Shown here: in pieces, positions 1 to 9,316 of the stretch
Layout of the letters: the number at the start of each line of letters is the position of its first letter
Numbering within the stretch: the first letter of the stretch is position 1
Origin: Antrihabitans stalagmiti
Lineage (GTDB): Bacteria; Actinomycetota; Actinomycetes; Mycobacteriales; Mycobacteriaceae
Assembly (NCBI RefSeq): GCF_016482825.1
Contig: NZ_JAEMNV010000006.1
Coordinates: forward strand, 62,001-126,000
Length of the DNA stretch: 64,000 nt
Direction of reading: 5' to 3'
The notes under the pieces: model-generated
Database searches by the model: none
Told to the model about the DNA's origin: nothing
The model's input: only the letters and a program-made list of their open reading frames with translations
Position numbers and translations under genes: made by a program

Positions 1-432
1 GTTGTGCAGCCTGACTGGTCGCGTGTGCAGGGTGCGAACGGGGCGGTGTTGAGCAGCGGCGACGCGTACCTCTACGTGTCGCGTACCTTCGCGAATCCAG
101 GCATCAGCCGGGTTCCGATCGCCAATCCCGGTGTGCCCGAATCGATCGTCGACTTCGGCGGTGGAGATTTCGCGACGACAGCAGATGGTCTCACGCTCGA
201 CTCTCGTGACCGCCCGATCGTGCCCGCCAACCTGACCGGTCAGATTCTGCGCGTCGACGGCCGCAACCAATTCTGTGTACTGGCAAGCGGACTCCCCATG
301 TCGAGTGTGCTGAGTTACGGCCGCGGTGGCACGGGCTTTGCAGACGGTCGGCTTTTCCGCGCGGGCTTCGACGGCAACATCTACGAAATCCCCGGCGGTT
401 TCGATCCGGCAGCACGGACAGCCACACCCTGA
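1..432 (+). CDS. C-terminal part of an SMP-30/gluconolactonase-like beta-propeller protein (5' truncated)
   Basis: This reading frame is open from the first base of the window and stops at 430-432, so only the last 143 or so codons of the gene are present. The protein has repeated short beta-strand patterns ending in G-D/N-G turns (for example [13 protein letters not shown] and ILRVDGRN), as in SMP-30/NHL-type six-bladed propellers that act as lactonases or as secreted binding proteins. No start codon with a ribosome binding site is visible near base 1. It ends 14 bases before dapE on the same strand. The substrate cannot be read from the fragment, and the family call is tentative. Confidence 0.5.
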   Translation, partial: VVQPDWSRVQGANGAVLSSGDAYLYVSRTFANPGISRVPIANPGVPESIVDFGGGDFATTADGLTLDSRDRPIVPANLTGQILRVDGRNQFCVLASGLPMSSVLSYGRGGTGFADGRLFRAGFDGNIYEIPGGFDPAARTATP

Positions 433-446
433 GTAATCTCGACACT

Positions 447-1517
447 GTGACGTTCCTCGACCTGCACGCCGACCCGATCGATCTCACCGCCGCGTTGGTG
501 GACATCCCGAGCGTGTCGCGCGACGAGTCCGTGATCGCCGACGCCGTCGAGTCCGCGCTCCGTGAACAGACCACCGGCTTCGAAGTGATCCGGAGCGGTA
601 ATGCCGTGTTGGCGAGGACATCTCGCGGCCTCGGTAGTCGGGCACTGCTCGCCGGACACCTCGACACCGTTCCGATCGCCGACAACGTTCCATCCCGGCG
701 CGTGGGCGACACCCTGCACGGTTGCGGCACCGTAGACATGAAGTCGGGCGATGCGGTGTTTCTCCACCTGGCCGCGACCGTCGCCGAGCCGACTCAGGAT
801 CTGACACTAATTTTCTACGATTGCGAGGAGATCGCCGCCGAGTACAACGGCCTCGGCCGCATCGAACGCGAACTCCCGGATTGGCTACGCGCCGACGTCG
901 CGATCCTCGGCGAGCCCTCCGGCGGCTACATCGAAGCGGGCTGCCAAGGTACGCTGCGTGCCCGTTTGACGGCGTCGGGCACGCGCGCGCATTCGGCCCG
1001 AGCTTGGTTGGGTGACAACGCAATTCACAAGCTGGGTCCGGCTCTCGCGCGGCTGTCCGAATACTCGGCACGTTCGGTCGACATCGACGGCTGCGTCTAC
1101 CGGGAGGGTCTGTCGGCGGTGCGGGTGAACGGGGGAGTGGCGGGCAACGTCGTACCCGACTACGTCGAACTCGACGTCAACTTCCGCTTTGCGCCCGATC
1201 GTTCCGTCGCTCAGGCGACCGACCATGTCAGCGAACTGTTCGACGGACTCGATCTGGACTTTGCGATCACCGACAGCGCTCCGGGAGCACTACCTGGATT
1301 GTCGGCGCCGGCCGCTGCCGCACTCGTCGAGGCTGCAGGTGGTGAATTCCGCGCGAAATACGGATGGACCGACGTGTCTCGTTTCGCGGCGCTTGGAATA
1401 CCTGCAGTCAACTACGGACCCGGCGATCCGAACCTCGCGCACAAGCCGGAAGAGCAGGTCCCGGTCGCCCAGATCAGCCACGTCGCCGACGTGCTGCGCG
1501 CATACCTGACGGGGTAG
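447..1517 (+). CDS. dapE: Succinyl-diaminopimelate desuccinylase
   Basis: DapE hydrolyses N-succinyl-LL-2,6-diaminopimelate to LL-diaminopimelate and succinate in the lysine and peptidoglycan pathway. The 356-residue protein is a full-length M20-family metallohydrolase. The dizinc site is visible: His71 in GHLDTVP, Asp97 in DMKSGD, and the Glu127-Glu128 pair in CEEI. The C-terminal GPGDPNLAH motif supplies the last metal-ligand His. The sequence closely resembles M. tuberculosis Rv1202. The GTG start at 447 has no strong Shine-Dalgarno sequence but gives the normal family N-terminus. It converges on the kinase gene with a 6-base gap. Confidence 0.95.
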   Translation: MTFLDLHADPIDLTAALVDIPSVSRDESVIADAVESALREQTTGFEVIRSGNAVLARTSRGLGSRALLAGHLDTVPIADNVPSRRVGDTLHGCGTVDMKSGDAVFLHLAATVAEPTQDLTLIFYDCEEIAAEYNGLGRIERELPDWLRADVAILGEPSGGYIEAGCQGTLRARLTASGTRAHSARAWLGDNAIHKLGPALARLSEYSARSVDIDGCVYREGLSAVRVNGGVAGNVVPDYVELDVNFRFAPDRSVAQATDHVSELFDGLDLDFAITDSAPGALPGLSAPAAAALVEAAGGEFRAKYGWTDVSRFAALGIPAVNYGPGDPNLAHKPEEQVPVAQISHVADVLRAYLTG

Positions 1518-1523
1518 GCAGAT

Positions 1524-3029
1524 CTATAGGCAGAGAAAACTCAACGCCGTCCATGGATCGACGAACTGCAGTCGCAGCCCTTCCAGCTCGTCCTCGCTGG
1601 CCCCACCGCGATCGGCGAGGTCCGCCAATTGCCTTGCTGCGGTAGATGACTGGTTCATGTAGTCCTTGACCTTGCCTGGCCCCATCTGGGCGGCGACAGG
1701 ATCGATCTCGTCGGCGATGCCTCGGTATTTTTTGGCGCGATCACTGTGATCGGGCGCCTTGACGGCGATTGCGGCGTCGACGTCGGCCTTGATGCCGTCG
1801 TAGAGCTGGCAGTCCGCCGCCGAGATCGGAGCCTCCGATGTAGCCGGTGCAGCGGAGGTGAACACACTTGTCGTCGTCGGTCCGGCTTTCGTCGTTGTCA
1901 CGGCCTGCGCGCTGCTGTTGGCCGCCGTTTTACTGCTGGAATCGCCACCCGAGTTCGTGACGGCGACGGCGATGCCGACCCCGACGATCAGCGCGAGGAC
2001 CGCAGCGGAAATTCCGACGATCAGACCCATGCTGCGGGCAGGCTTGGGTGGCGGCTGGAAATGCCCGTTGGGACCGGTGAACGCCGCACCGGGATGTTGA
2101 TACGTCGGCTGCGGTCCGCTCGCATAGAGCTGTTGTGGGCCGGCCTGATACGGCGCATAGGTGCCCACCGGCCCCGTCGCGTGGGGCGCTTCGGTCAGCG
2201 CAGCGGTCGCAGCTTCGGCGAATTCTCGGCAGGAGTCGTAGCGGTCGGCTTTGTCCTTTGCCATGGCCTTCGCGATGACCGCGTCGATCGCCGGCGGCAG
2301 CTCGCCACGGATGGTGCTCGGCCGCGGCGGCGGCTCGTGCAGATGCCCCATCATCACCTTCGCCGGAATCGGCGACGGAAAGGCTTCGTAGCCGGTGAGC
2401 AGCTTCATCAGTGCGCAGGCGAGACCGTAGATGTCGGTGCGGTGATCGAGCGGTTGGCCGAGCAATTGTTCCGGTGCCGCATACGCCATCGTTGCGATGA
2501 ACGTGCCCGTCTGCGTCAGATGCAGGTTGTCTTCGGCCGAGCGCGCAACTCCGAAGTCGGTCAGTACAACTCGCTCGTCGGCGGGATCCGGTCCGGACAG
2601 CAGGAAGTTCGCAGGCTTTACGTCGCGATGCAGCAGACCCTGCCCGTGTGCGTAGTCGAGACCTTTGCCGACCTCGGTGATGATGCGCAACGCCCGGCGC
2701 ATGGTCATCACCAGTGGACCCTTCTCCACTTCGACGGCCGCGTCCGTGCCCTCGATGTAGGCCATCGCGATCCACAGTTGGCCGTCCTCTTCGCCGCGGT
2801 TGTGGACCGAGATCAGATTCGGGTGATCGAGAGAAGCCGCGAGACTGCCTTCGCGCTGGAAGCGGAGCCGGAATTCGTCGTCCTGCGTCAACTCCGGCTT
2901 GAGCACCTTGAGCGCGTACATCCGTGGCAGATTCGGGTGCTTCGCGAGGTAGACGGTCCCCATTCCGCCTGCGCCGAGCACCTTCTGGATGCGATAGCCG
3001 CCGATGGTCTCACCTGGCCGCAACGGCAT
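1524..3029 (-). CDS. Transmembrane serine/threonine protein kinase (PknB-type)
   Basis: The 501-residue protein has a complete N-terminal Hanks-type kinase domain (about residues 10-275). It shows the glycine loop at 19-24, ATP-binding Lys41, helix-C Glu60, the HRD catalytic Asp136 and the DFG Asp158, so it should be active. A Pro/Gln/Tyr-rich juxtamembrane stretch (280-330) leads to a single transmembrane helix at about 334-357. After that come a Ser/Thr/Ala-rich linker and a roughly 100-residue outer domain with two cysteines (ADCQLYD and the C-terminal FLCL), which may form a disulphide. There are no PASTA repeats, so the ligand differs from that of PknB. It is divergent from the LOG-family gene at 3104. 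Confidence 0.9.
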   Translation of the reverse strand: MPLRPGETIGGYRIQKVLGAGGMGTVYLAKHPNLPRMYALKVLKPELTQDDEFRLRFQREGSLAASLDHPNLISVHNRGEEDGQLWIAMAYIEGTDAAVEVEKGPLVMTMRRALRIITEVGKGLDYAHGQGLLHRDVKPANFLLSGPDPADERVVLTDFGVARSAEDNLHLTQTGTFIATMAYAAPEQLLGQPLDHRTDIYGLACALMKLLTGYEAFPSPIPAKVMMGHLHEPPPRPSTIRGELPPAIDAVIAKAMAKDKADRYDSCREFAEAATAALTEAPHATGPVGTYAPYQAGPQQLYASGPQPTYQHPGAAFTGPNGHFQPPPKPARSMGLIVGISAAVLALIVGVGIAVAVTNSGGDSSSKTAANSSAQAVTTTKAGPTTTSVFTSAAPATSEAPISAADCQLYDGIKADVDAAIAVKAPDHSDRAKKYRGIADEIDPVAAQMGPGKVKDYMNQSSTAARQLADLADRGGASEDELEGLRLQFVDPWTALSFLCL

Positions 3030-3103
3030 GGCCCCGCCCCTTTCGCTGGTAATCCTCTGCCACGAACTCTAGCGACCACACCCGACCCGATAGCCTATGC
3101 GCC

Positions 3104-3922
3104 ATGTCAGCAGCGGAGTCCATACCGAATCGAACGGCAGGCGAGTCCGGCACGAACGAGCCGAAGTATCGCGGTCCGATAATGCTTCGTCGGGACAGGA
3201 AAACCGAATCGAGTACAACCGACCAGCGTTTGCTCGACCAGCGTGGACCGTCGGACTGGGTCCACACCGATCCATGGCGGGTGCTGCGAATCCAGAGTGA
3301 ATTCGTCGAAGGCTTCGGTGCTCTCGCCGAGGTGCCGCGTGCGGTGACGGTATTCGGTTCCGCACGTACGCACGTCGACAGCGCGGAGTACGCGTCGGGT
3401 CAGGCACTCGGCACTGCACTCGCGGCGGCGGGTTATGCGGTGATCACAGGTGGTGGCCCCGGCGTCATGGAGGCCGCCAACCGCGGCGCCAGCGAGGCCG
3501 GCGGCTTCTCGATCGGACTCGGTATCGAGTTGCCGTTCGAGCAGGGCCTCAACGAATGGGTCGACCTCGGCATCAACTTCCGGTACTTCTTCGCGCGAAA
3601 GACCATGTTCGTCAAGTACTCCCAGGCTTTCGTCTGTCTACCGGGTGGGTTCGGCACGCTCGACGAACTGTTCGAGGCCCTGACGCTCGTGCAGACGCGA
3701 AAGGTGACGCGCTTCCCGATCGTGCTGTTCGGGACCGAATTCTGGGCAGGCCTGATCGACTGGATCAAGTCGTCGCTGCTCACCAGCGGCAAGGTGTCGG
3801 CGGCCGACGTCGAACTGCTGCACGTGACCGACAGTGTCGAGGAAGTCATTCGGATCATCTCCGAAAGCGAACTTGCAAGTACCGAAGTCGACGTCGAACC
3901 CGGCACGGAGGACCTCTGGTGA
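3104..3922 (+). CDS. LOG-family (TIGR00730) Rossmann-fold protein, long form
   Basis: This 272-residue protein belongs to the lysine-decarboxylase-like/LOG family, whose studied members are nucleoside 5'-monophosphate phosphoribohydrolases. It carries GGGPGVMEAANRGA and the signature PGGFGTLDELFE, which holds the catalytic and phosphate-binding residues. An N-terminal extension of about 55 polar residues precedes the core. The stop overlaps the GTG of a second, shorter LOG-type gene by four bases (GTGA), so the two are co-translated. The substrate of this long form is not known to me. The start is the ATG at 3104; the 74-base gap back to the divergent kinase must hold both promoters. Confidence 0.85.
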   Translation: MSAAESIPNRTAGESGTNEPKYRGPIMLRRDRKTESSTTDQRLLDQRGPSDWVHTDPWRVLRIQSEFVEGFGALAEVPRAVTVFGSARTHVDSAEYASGQALGTALAAAGYAVITGGGPGVMEAANRGASEAGGFSIGLGIELPFEQGLNEWVDLGINFRYFFARKTMFVKYSQAFVCLPGGFGTLDELFEALTLVQTRKVTRFPIVLFGTEFWAGLIDWIKSSLLTSGKVSAADVELLHVTDSVEEVIRIISESELASTEVDVEPGTEDLW

Positions 3923-4482
3923 GCCCTTTCACCGTATGTGTCTACTGCGCGTCCGGCGTCTACGAGCCGCAGTATCTGGAATTGGCGACGGCCGTCGGGA
4001 CCGAACTCGGCAAACGCGGCTGGCAGTTGGTCTCGGGTGGCGGCAACGTCTCGATGATGGGCGCTGTCGCAGCGGCGACGCGGACCGCAGGCGGCCGAAC
4101 GATCGGCGTCATTCCGAAGAAACTCGTGCACCGCGAGGTCGCCGACACCGAGGCCGACGAACTGATCGTCACCGACACCATGAGCGAGCGCAAACAGGTC
4201 ATGGCGTCGCGCGCCGACGCGTTTCTCACGCTGCCGGGCGGTATCGGTACGCTCGAGGAACTGTTCGAGACGTGGACCGCCGCGTACCTGGGTATGCATG
4301 ACAAGCCTGTCGTCCTACTCGACCCGTTCGGGCATTTCGACGAGCTGCTCGCCTGGCTGGATCGGCTGCGTGGAACCGGGTTCGTCTCGCAAACGGCACT
4401 GGACACGCTTGTGCGAACGACCGTAGTAAGCGAAGCGCTGGACGAATGTCTGCGCGGGTTTACCGAAAGGACGAATAGATGA
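3919..4482 (+). CDS. LOG-family cytokinin riboside 5'-monophosphate phosphoribohydrolase
   Basis: This 187-residue protein has the standard short LOG length. It contains SGGGNVSMMGA near the N-terminus and the catalytic signature PGGIGTLEELFE. Enzymes of this type release free adenine-type base from nucleoside monophosphates; the M. tuberculosis counterpart in the same position (Rv1205) makes cytokinins. The frame is open further upstream, but the GTG at 3919 is chosen because it overlaps the previous stop (GTGA) and gives the family N-terminus (FTVCVYCASG). It in turn overlaps fadD6 by ATGA at 4479-4482. Confidence 0.88.
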   Translation: MSPFTVCVYCASGVYEPQYLELATAVGTELGKRGWQLVSGGGNVSMMGAVAAATRTAGGRTIGVIPKKLVHREVADTEADELIVTDTMSERKQVMASRADAFLTLPGGIGTLEELFETWTAAYLGMHDKPVVLLDPFGHFDELLAWLDRLRGTGFVSQTALDTLVRTTVVSEALDECLRGFTERTNR

Positions 4483-6248
4483 GCTCGGGTGCACCAGCGA
4501 CCGTCGGCATTTTCGAGATCGCGAAGCGGCTGCCCGCCATGGCGCCGGATCTGTACGGCATGGCGAAGAACGTCACCGGCCTGCTGCAGAACCCGGACTC
4601 GAAGGACTCGCTCGGCCTCGTTTTCCAACGCGCCGCGCACAGTCGTCCGGATCGTCCGTTCATTCGGTTCGAAGGTAAGTCGACCAGCTACGGCGACTCC
4701 AACGCGACCGTGAACCGGTATGCGAGCGTGCTCACCGATCGTGGTGTCACCCGAGGTGACGTCGTCGGCGTGCTGATGAACAACCGGCCCGAGACGCTGT
4801 TCCTCATCCTGGCGATCGTCAAGCTCGGCGCAACAGCGGGGCTGCTCAACAACAATCAGCGTGGTGACGTGCTCTCGCACAGCATCGGCCTGCTGAAGAG
4901 CGGTGTGCTCGTCGTCGGCGACGAGTGCACCGAAGCGTTGGACTCGCTCGACGGCGCTGTCGACGGTGTGCTGGCTGCAGAGGAACTCGATCGGCTCGCC
5001 GCCGATGCCGACGATTCCGATCCAGCCGTCTGCTCCGAAATCACGGGGCGCGAGAAGGCGTTCCTCATCTTCACCTCGGGAACGACGGGGATGCCGAAGG
5101 CAAGCGTGATGAGCCACATGCGTTGGCTCAAAGGTATGTCGGGTCTCGGCGGGCTCGGTATTCGCTTGCACGGCGAGGATGCGCTCTACTGCTGCCTCCC
5201 GCTCTATCACAACAACGCGGTGACGGTCGCGCTGTCGGCCGTGCTCGGATCGCGGTCCACGTTTGCGCTCGGCACCAAGTTCTCCGCATCCGGATTCTGG
5301 GACGACGCGAACCTCAACAAGGCGACCGCCATCATCTACATCGGCGAGCTCTGCCGGTATCTGCTCAACCAGGATCCGAAGCCGGACGACAACGAGAACA
5401 ACATCAGGCTCGCTGTCGGCAACGGTCTGCGTCCGGAGATCTGGGACGAGTTCAAGGAACGCTTCGGGATCAGCCGGATCGTCGAGTTCTACGGCGCGAG
5501 CGAAGCGAACATCGCATTCGTGAACGCTCTCAACGTCGACAAGACCGCAGGTGTCAGCCCGCTGCCCTTCGCCGTGGTCGAGTACGACGACGAAACAGGC
5601 AAAGCCAAGCGCGGCGAGAACGGACGACTGAAGAAAGTCGGCAAAGGCAAGGTCGGCCTGCTGCTCGCGAAGGTGACCGATCGTTCGCCGTTCGACGGCT
5701 ATACCGACGACGAAGCATCCGAGGCGAAGCTCGTCCGCGACGGCTTCAAGGACGGCGACGTCTGGTTCGACACGGGCGACCTCGTCCGCAAGCAGGGCTG
5801 GATGCACATCGCGTTCGTCGATCGCCTCGGTGACACCTTCAGGTGGAAGGGCGAGAACGTCGCGACGACCGAGGTCGAAGGCGCGCTCGGTTCCGAGGCG
5901 GCTATCTCGCAGGCCGTGGTGTTCGGCGTCGAGATCGAGGGCGCCGACGGCAAAGCGGGCATGGCAGCGGTGACGCTGAACGAGGGCAAGTCCTTCGACG
6001 GCAAGGAGGTCGCAGCGCACCTGTACGACCAGCTGCCGAAGTACGCGGTCCCGCTGTTCATCCGCGTCGTCGACAGCCTCGAACAGACGTCGACGTTCAA
6101 GAGTCGCAAGGTCGAGCTGCGGAAGCAGGGGTACTCGCCGGATGCAGAGGGTGAGCTCTACGTCCTCGCCGGGCGCGACAAGGGCTACGTCGAGTCCTAC
6201 GACGGTTACGTCGACGAGGTCGCAGCGGCGAAGGCCCCCCGCGGGTAG
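4479..6248 (+). CDS. fadD6: Long-chain fatty acid-CoA ligase FadD6
   Basis: FadD6 activates long-chain fatty acids to acyl-CoA through an acyl-adenylate. The 589-residue protein has the AMP-binding signature IFTSGTTGMPKAS at about 196-208, the FYGASE motif that contacts the adenine, and the late DTGDLVR and GDTFRWKGENV motifs of the hinge and C-terminal lid. Length and motif order match the FATP/FadD6 group. Its start overlaps the upstream LOG gene by four bases, so the three genes form one unit. Long ORFs in the other frames over this gene are codon-bias shadows. Confidence 0.92.
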   Translation: MSSGAPATVGIFEIAKRLPAMAPDLYGMAKNVTGLLQNPDSKDSLGLVFQRAAHSRPDRPFIRFEGKSTSYGDSNATVNRYASVLTDRGVTRGDVVGVLMNNRPETLFLILAIVKLGATAGLLNNNQRGDVLSHSIGLLKSGVLVVGDECTEALDSLDGAVDGVLAAEELDRLAADADDSDPAVCSEITGREKAFLIFTSGTTGMPKASVMSHMRWLKGMSGLGGLGIRLHGEDALYCCLPLYHNNAVTVALSAVLGSRSTFALGTKFSASGFWDDANLNKATAIIYIGELCRYLLNQDPKPDDNENNIRLAVGNGLRPEIWDEFKERFGISRIVEFYGASEANIAFVNALNVDKTAGVSPLPFAVVEYDDETGKAKRGENGRLKKVGKGKVGLLLAKVTDRSPFDGYTDDEASEAKLVRDGFKDGDVWFDTGDLVRKQGWMHIAFVDRLGDTFRWKGENVATTEVEGALGSEAAISQAVVFGVEIEGADGKAGMAAVTLNEGKSFDGKEVAAHLYDQLPKYAVPLFIRVVDSLEQTSTFKSRKVELRKQGYSPDAEGELYVLAGRDKGYVESYDGYVDEVAAAKAPRG

Positions 6249-6291
6249 TCGGTGCCGACCGTGCCCTGCGCGGTCGTGTCAAGATTGAGTT

Positions 6292-7167
6292 ATGAATTCG
6301 CGCCCGCATACGACGCTGTGCGGCAAACCTGTCGCGGTCGATCGTGCGCTCGTGATGGCGATCGTGAATCGCACGCCCGACTCGTTCTACGACCAGGGTG
6401 CGAACTTCACCGACCGGGCAGCGATGGATGCGGTGACGCGCGCGGTCGACGAGGGTGCCGACATCATCGACATCGGTGGCGTGAAGGCCGGTCCCGGCGC
6501 CGATGTCGACGAAGCAGAGGAATCGCGACGGGTCGTGCCGTTCGTCGCTGCGGTACGGGCGAAATACCCGAGCTTGCTGATCAGTGCAGACACGTGGCGT
6601 AGTGGCGTCGCGCGTCACGCCGTCGCCGCGGGTGCCGACCTCATCAACGACACCTGGGCGGGCGCTGATCCCGAGTTGGCCGTCGTCGCTGCCGAACTGG
6701 GTGCAGGCATCGTGTGCAGCCATACCGGTGGGGCGACACCGCGGACCCGACCGCATCGCGTCCGCTATCTCGACGTCGTCGCCGACGTGGTGGACGAGGT
6801 GGTTCGCGCCGCGGAGCGGGCGCGTGAACTCGGTGTCGCCGACGACGCGATTCTCATCGATCCGACACACGACTTCGGCAAGAACACCTATCACGGGCTC
6901 GAGTTGTTGCGTCGCGTGGACGTTCTTGTAAACACCGGATGGCCAGTGCTGATGGCGCTCAGTAACAAGGACTTCATAGGCGAGACTCTGGGTGTAGGCC
7001 TCACCGAACGGCTGGAGGGGACATTGGCAGCGACGGCATTGGCAGCAGCCGGGGGTGCCCGCGTGTTCCGCGTTCACGAGGTGGCATCGACGAGACGGGT
7101 AGTCGACATGGTCGCCGCTATCCTGGGGACCCGGCAGCCTGCTCATACCGTGAGGGGTTTGGCATGA
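6292..7167 (+). CDS. folP2: FolP2-type dihydropteroate synthase homologue (probably not a true DHPS)
   Basis: The 291-residue TIM-barrel protein has the pterin-binding family opening IVNRTPDSFYD. The second DHPS signature, normally DIGGESTRPG, reads DIGGVKAGPG here, so the loop that helps form the p-aminobenzoate site is changed. The M. tuberculosis and M. leprae FolP2 proteins are known to lack DHPS activity. It sits directly upstream of gpgS with an ATGA overlap (7164-7167), which suggests a role tied to that gene rather than to folate. A canonical folP1 would be expected elsewhere in the genome. Confidence 0.88.
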   Translation: MNSRPHTTLCGKPVAVDRALVMAIVNRTPDSFYDQGANFTDRAAMDAVTRAVDEGADIIDIGGVKAGPGADVDEAEESRRVVPFVAAVRAKYPSLLISADTWRSGVARHAVAAGADLINDTWAGADPELAVVAAELGAGIVCSHTGGATPRTRPHRVRYLDVVADVVDEVVRAAERARELGVADDAILIDPTHDFGKNTYHGLELLRRVDVLVNTGWPVLMALSNKDFIGETLGVGLTERLEGTLAATALAAAGGARVFRVHEVASTRRVVDMVAAILGTRQPAHTVRGLA

Positions 7168-8102
7168 CGATCTCGGACATCACCAACACGCCCGCGCACC
7201 GCGACTGGGCCGAGACGAACACGTGGGACAGGCCGGACTGGACGGTCGCGGACCTGGTCGCCGCGAAGAACGGACGGACCGTATCGGTCGTTCTTCCGGC
7301 GCTGAACGAAGAACAAACCGTCGCCAGTGTCATCGACACCATCCATCCACTGCTCGGTGGACTTGTCGACGAACTGATCGTGCTCGATTCCGGTTCGACA
7401 GACGAAACAGCCGATCGCGCTCGAGCGGCTGGCGCTCAGGTCATCAGTCGTGAACAGGCCGTGCCCGAGCTCGCACCGGTGCCCGGCAAAGGGGAGGTGC
7501 TGTGGCGCTCGCTCGCCGCGGCAACCGGCGACATCATCGCGTTCATCGACTCCGACCTGATCAATCCCGACCCGGCGTTCGTTCCGAAACTGCTCGGACC
7601 GCTGCTCACCGTCGAGGGCATCCATCTGGTCAAGGGCTACTACCGCCGCCCGCTTCAGCACGGTGGGTCGGTCGAATCGAACGGCGGGGGGCGGGTCACC
7701 GAATTGGTGGCGCGGCCGCTGCTCGCAGCGATGCGACCGGATCTGTCGAGTGTGTTGCAGCCGCTCGGTGGCGAGTATGCGGGCACGCGTGAGCTGATGG
7801 CGTCGGTACCGTTCGCGCCCGGCTACGGCGTCGAGATAGGCCTGCTGCTCGACACCTACGACAAACTCGGTCTGCACGCGATCGGCCAGGTGAACCTCGG
7901 CGTTCGTAAGCACCGCAATCGGCCACTCGCGGACCTCGGTGTGATGAGCAGACAGATCGTCGGGACCATGCTCGGTCGCTGCGGTATCAAGGACTCCGGC
8001 GCGGCGCTGCAACAGTTTCCGCTGGAAGGTGACACCTTCACGCCGGTCAGTACCGAGGTGTCGCTGTCCGATCGCCCGCCCATGAACAATCTGAGGCCAT
8101 AG
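7164..8102 (+). CDS. gpgS: Glucosyl-3-phosphoglycerate synthase
   Basis: GpgS transfers glucose from an NDP-glucose to 3-phosphoglycerate, the first step to glucosylglycerate and the methylglucose lipopolysaccharides that regulate fatty acid synthesis. The 312-residue protein has a GT-A fold start (VVLPALNEEQTV) and a DXD-type metal motif, IDSDL, near residue 129. The central GGEYAGTRELM and the GYGVEIGLL stretch are typical of the GT81 family. It is translationally coupled to folP2. Together with nearby glgA and glgC it forms part of the alpha-glucan and polysaccharide lipid-carrier gene group. Confidence 0.93.
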   Translation: MTISDITNTPAHRDWAETNTWDRPDWTVADLVAAKNGRTVSVVLPALNEEQTVASVIDTIHPLLGGLVDELIVLDSGSTDETADRARAAGAQVISREQAVPELAPVPGKGEVLWRSLAAATGDIIAFIDSDLINPDPAFVPKLLGPLLTVEGIHLVKGYYRRPLQHGGSVESNGGGRVTELVARPLLAAMRPDLSSVLQPLGGEYAGTRELMASVPFAPGYGVEIGLLLDTYDKLGLHAIGQVNLGVRKHRNRPLADLGVMSRQIVGTMLGRCGIKDSGAALQQFPLEGDTFTPVSTEVSLSDRPPMNNLRP

Positions 8103-8122
8103 CGGCGTGGCAGGATCGTGAC

Positions 8123-8419
8123 ATGCTCACCATGCTGCTCTACGTGTTGATCATCGCCGTCGTCGGCGCCGTGCTGTTCCTCGCGGCAAGCACCGTGTTC
8201 GGTCGTTCCGAGGAGCTTGCTCCGATCCCGTCGGGTACGACCGCGACCGTGTTGCCCGAATCCGGCGTGACGGGTGCGGATGTTGCTGCCCTGCGCTTTC
8301 AGCAGGCGTTGCGTGGGTACAAAGCCAGCGAGGTCGACTGGGCGTTGGAACGGCTCGGCGCTGAGATCGACGCGCTGCGCCAAGAGTTGGCTGAGCTGTC
8401 GTTGCACAAGTCGTTGTGA
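8123..8419 (+). CDS. Small membrane protein with DivIVA-like domain
   Basis: This 98-residue protein has one N-terminal transmembrane helix (about 4-26) and a short linker. It ends in a DivIVA-type motif (LRFQQALRGYKASEVDWALERL) followed by a heptad-like coiled coil. It corresponds in position and design to M. tuberculosis Rv1209. The stop overlaps the tagA start (GTGA at 8416-8419). A role near the cell pole or division site is inferred from the domain only. Confidence 0.8.
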   Translation: MLTMLLYVLIIAVVGAVLFLAASTVFGRSEELAPIPSGTTATVLPESGVTGADVAALRFQQALRGYKASEVDWALERLGAEIDALRQELAELSLHKSL

Positions 8420-8973
8420 CGGTCGCGCCTGCGGACGATCGTGTGCGCTGTCCATGGGCAGACGGCTCGGAGTTGTACCGCGATTACCACGACCACGAGT
8501 GGGGGCAGCCGGTCCACGGGCGGGACGCACTGTTCGAGCGTGTGTGCCTCGAGGCGTTCCAATCGGGTCTGGCATGGATCACGATTCTTCGTAAGCGGCC
8601 GGCGTTCAGAGCGGCCTTCGACGGGTTCGTTGTCGACCGTGTGGCTGCGTTCGACGAGGCAGATGTGACTCGTCTGATGACCGACGTACAGATCGTTCGA
8701 AACCGCGCGAAGATCGAAGCAAGCATCGGGAATGCGCGGGCCGTGCAGGCGCTCGACGTCGACCTCGACGAACTGCTGTGGTCGTATGCGCCTGCGCGAC
8801 GGGCACGGCCGAAAACGGTAGGCGAGGTGCCTGCTGTGACGCCCGAATCGACGGCGATGGCAAAGGAACTCAAGCGGCGCGGGTTCAGGTTCGTAGGCCC
8901 GACCACCGCCTACGCGTTGATGCAGGCGACGGGAATGGTGGACGACCATCTGGCTGATTGTTGGGTCCGGTGA
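8416..8973 (+). CDS. tagA: DNA-3-methyladenine glycosylase I
   Basis: TagA excises 3-methyladenine from alkylated DNA. The 185-residue protein has the N-terminal RCPWADG and YHDHEWG motifs and, at the C-terminus, a His-x3-Cys (HLADC). Together these supply the Cys, His, His and Cys zinc ligands known in the E. coli enzyme. The conserved LEAFQSGLAWITIL segment forms the base-binding pocket. The GTG start at 8416 overlaps the upstream stop. It matches Rv1210 in the syntenic M. tuberculosis region. Confidence 0.94.
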   Translation: MTVAPADDRVRCPWADGSELYRDYHDHEWGQPVHGRDALFERVCLEAFQSGLAWITILRKRPAFRAAFDGFVVDRVAAFDEADVTRLMTDVQIVRNRAKIEASIGNARAVQALDVDLDELLWSYAPARRARPKTVGEVPAVTPESTAMAKELKRRGFRFVGPTTAYALMQATGMVDDHLADCWVR

Positions 8974-9130
8974 ATGGTTGTGAAGTGCCGTCATTTCGGT
9001 CGTTTTGCAACTCAGGTACCCGTCGACCAACGGGATAGGGAACAATGGAACCTCGTAACTCGCAACACACGCGAGTTGTCAGCGAGCAGCAAGGCGCGGA
9101 ACCACTGCGCAGATCTTGGAGGGAGCAGGG

Positions 9131-9298
9131 ATGGCGGCCATGAAGCCCCGCACTGGGGACGGTCCCCTCGAGGCAACCAAAGAAGGGCGAGGCATCGTCA
9201 TGCGTGTGCCGCTCGAGGGCGGTGGCCGCTTGGTCGTCGAACTGACACCTGACGAAGCTGCAGCGCTGGGTGATGAGCTCAAGGGTGTTACCAGCTGA
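9131..9298 (+). CDS. DUF3117 small conserved protein
   Basis: This 55-residue protein starts MAAMKPRTGDGPLEATKEG and ends in an acidic, Ala-rich helix; its length is exactly that of the actinobacterial DUF3117 family (Rv1211). The ATG at 9131 is selected because GGAGGGA at 9118-9124 lies at good spacing; an upstream in-frame TTG at 9116 would overlap that site. The function is unknown. A strong terminator hairpin follows at 9317-9349, so it is probably a single-gene transcript. Confidence 0.85.
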   Translation: MAAMKPRTGDGPLEATKEGRGIVMRVPLEGGGRLVVELTPDEAAALGDELKGVTS

Positions 9299-9316
9299 GG
9301 CGAGCTTCGGTCGCCG

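Noticed and set aside
3960-6020. 686-codon open frame on the minus strand opposite the LOG gene and fadD6
   Set aside because: It mirrors the third-position GC bias of the real plus-strand genes, crosses two of them, and its protein has no recognisable domain and is rich in His, Arg, Val and Asp as expected of an antisense shadow.
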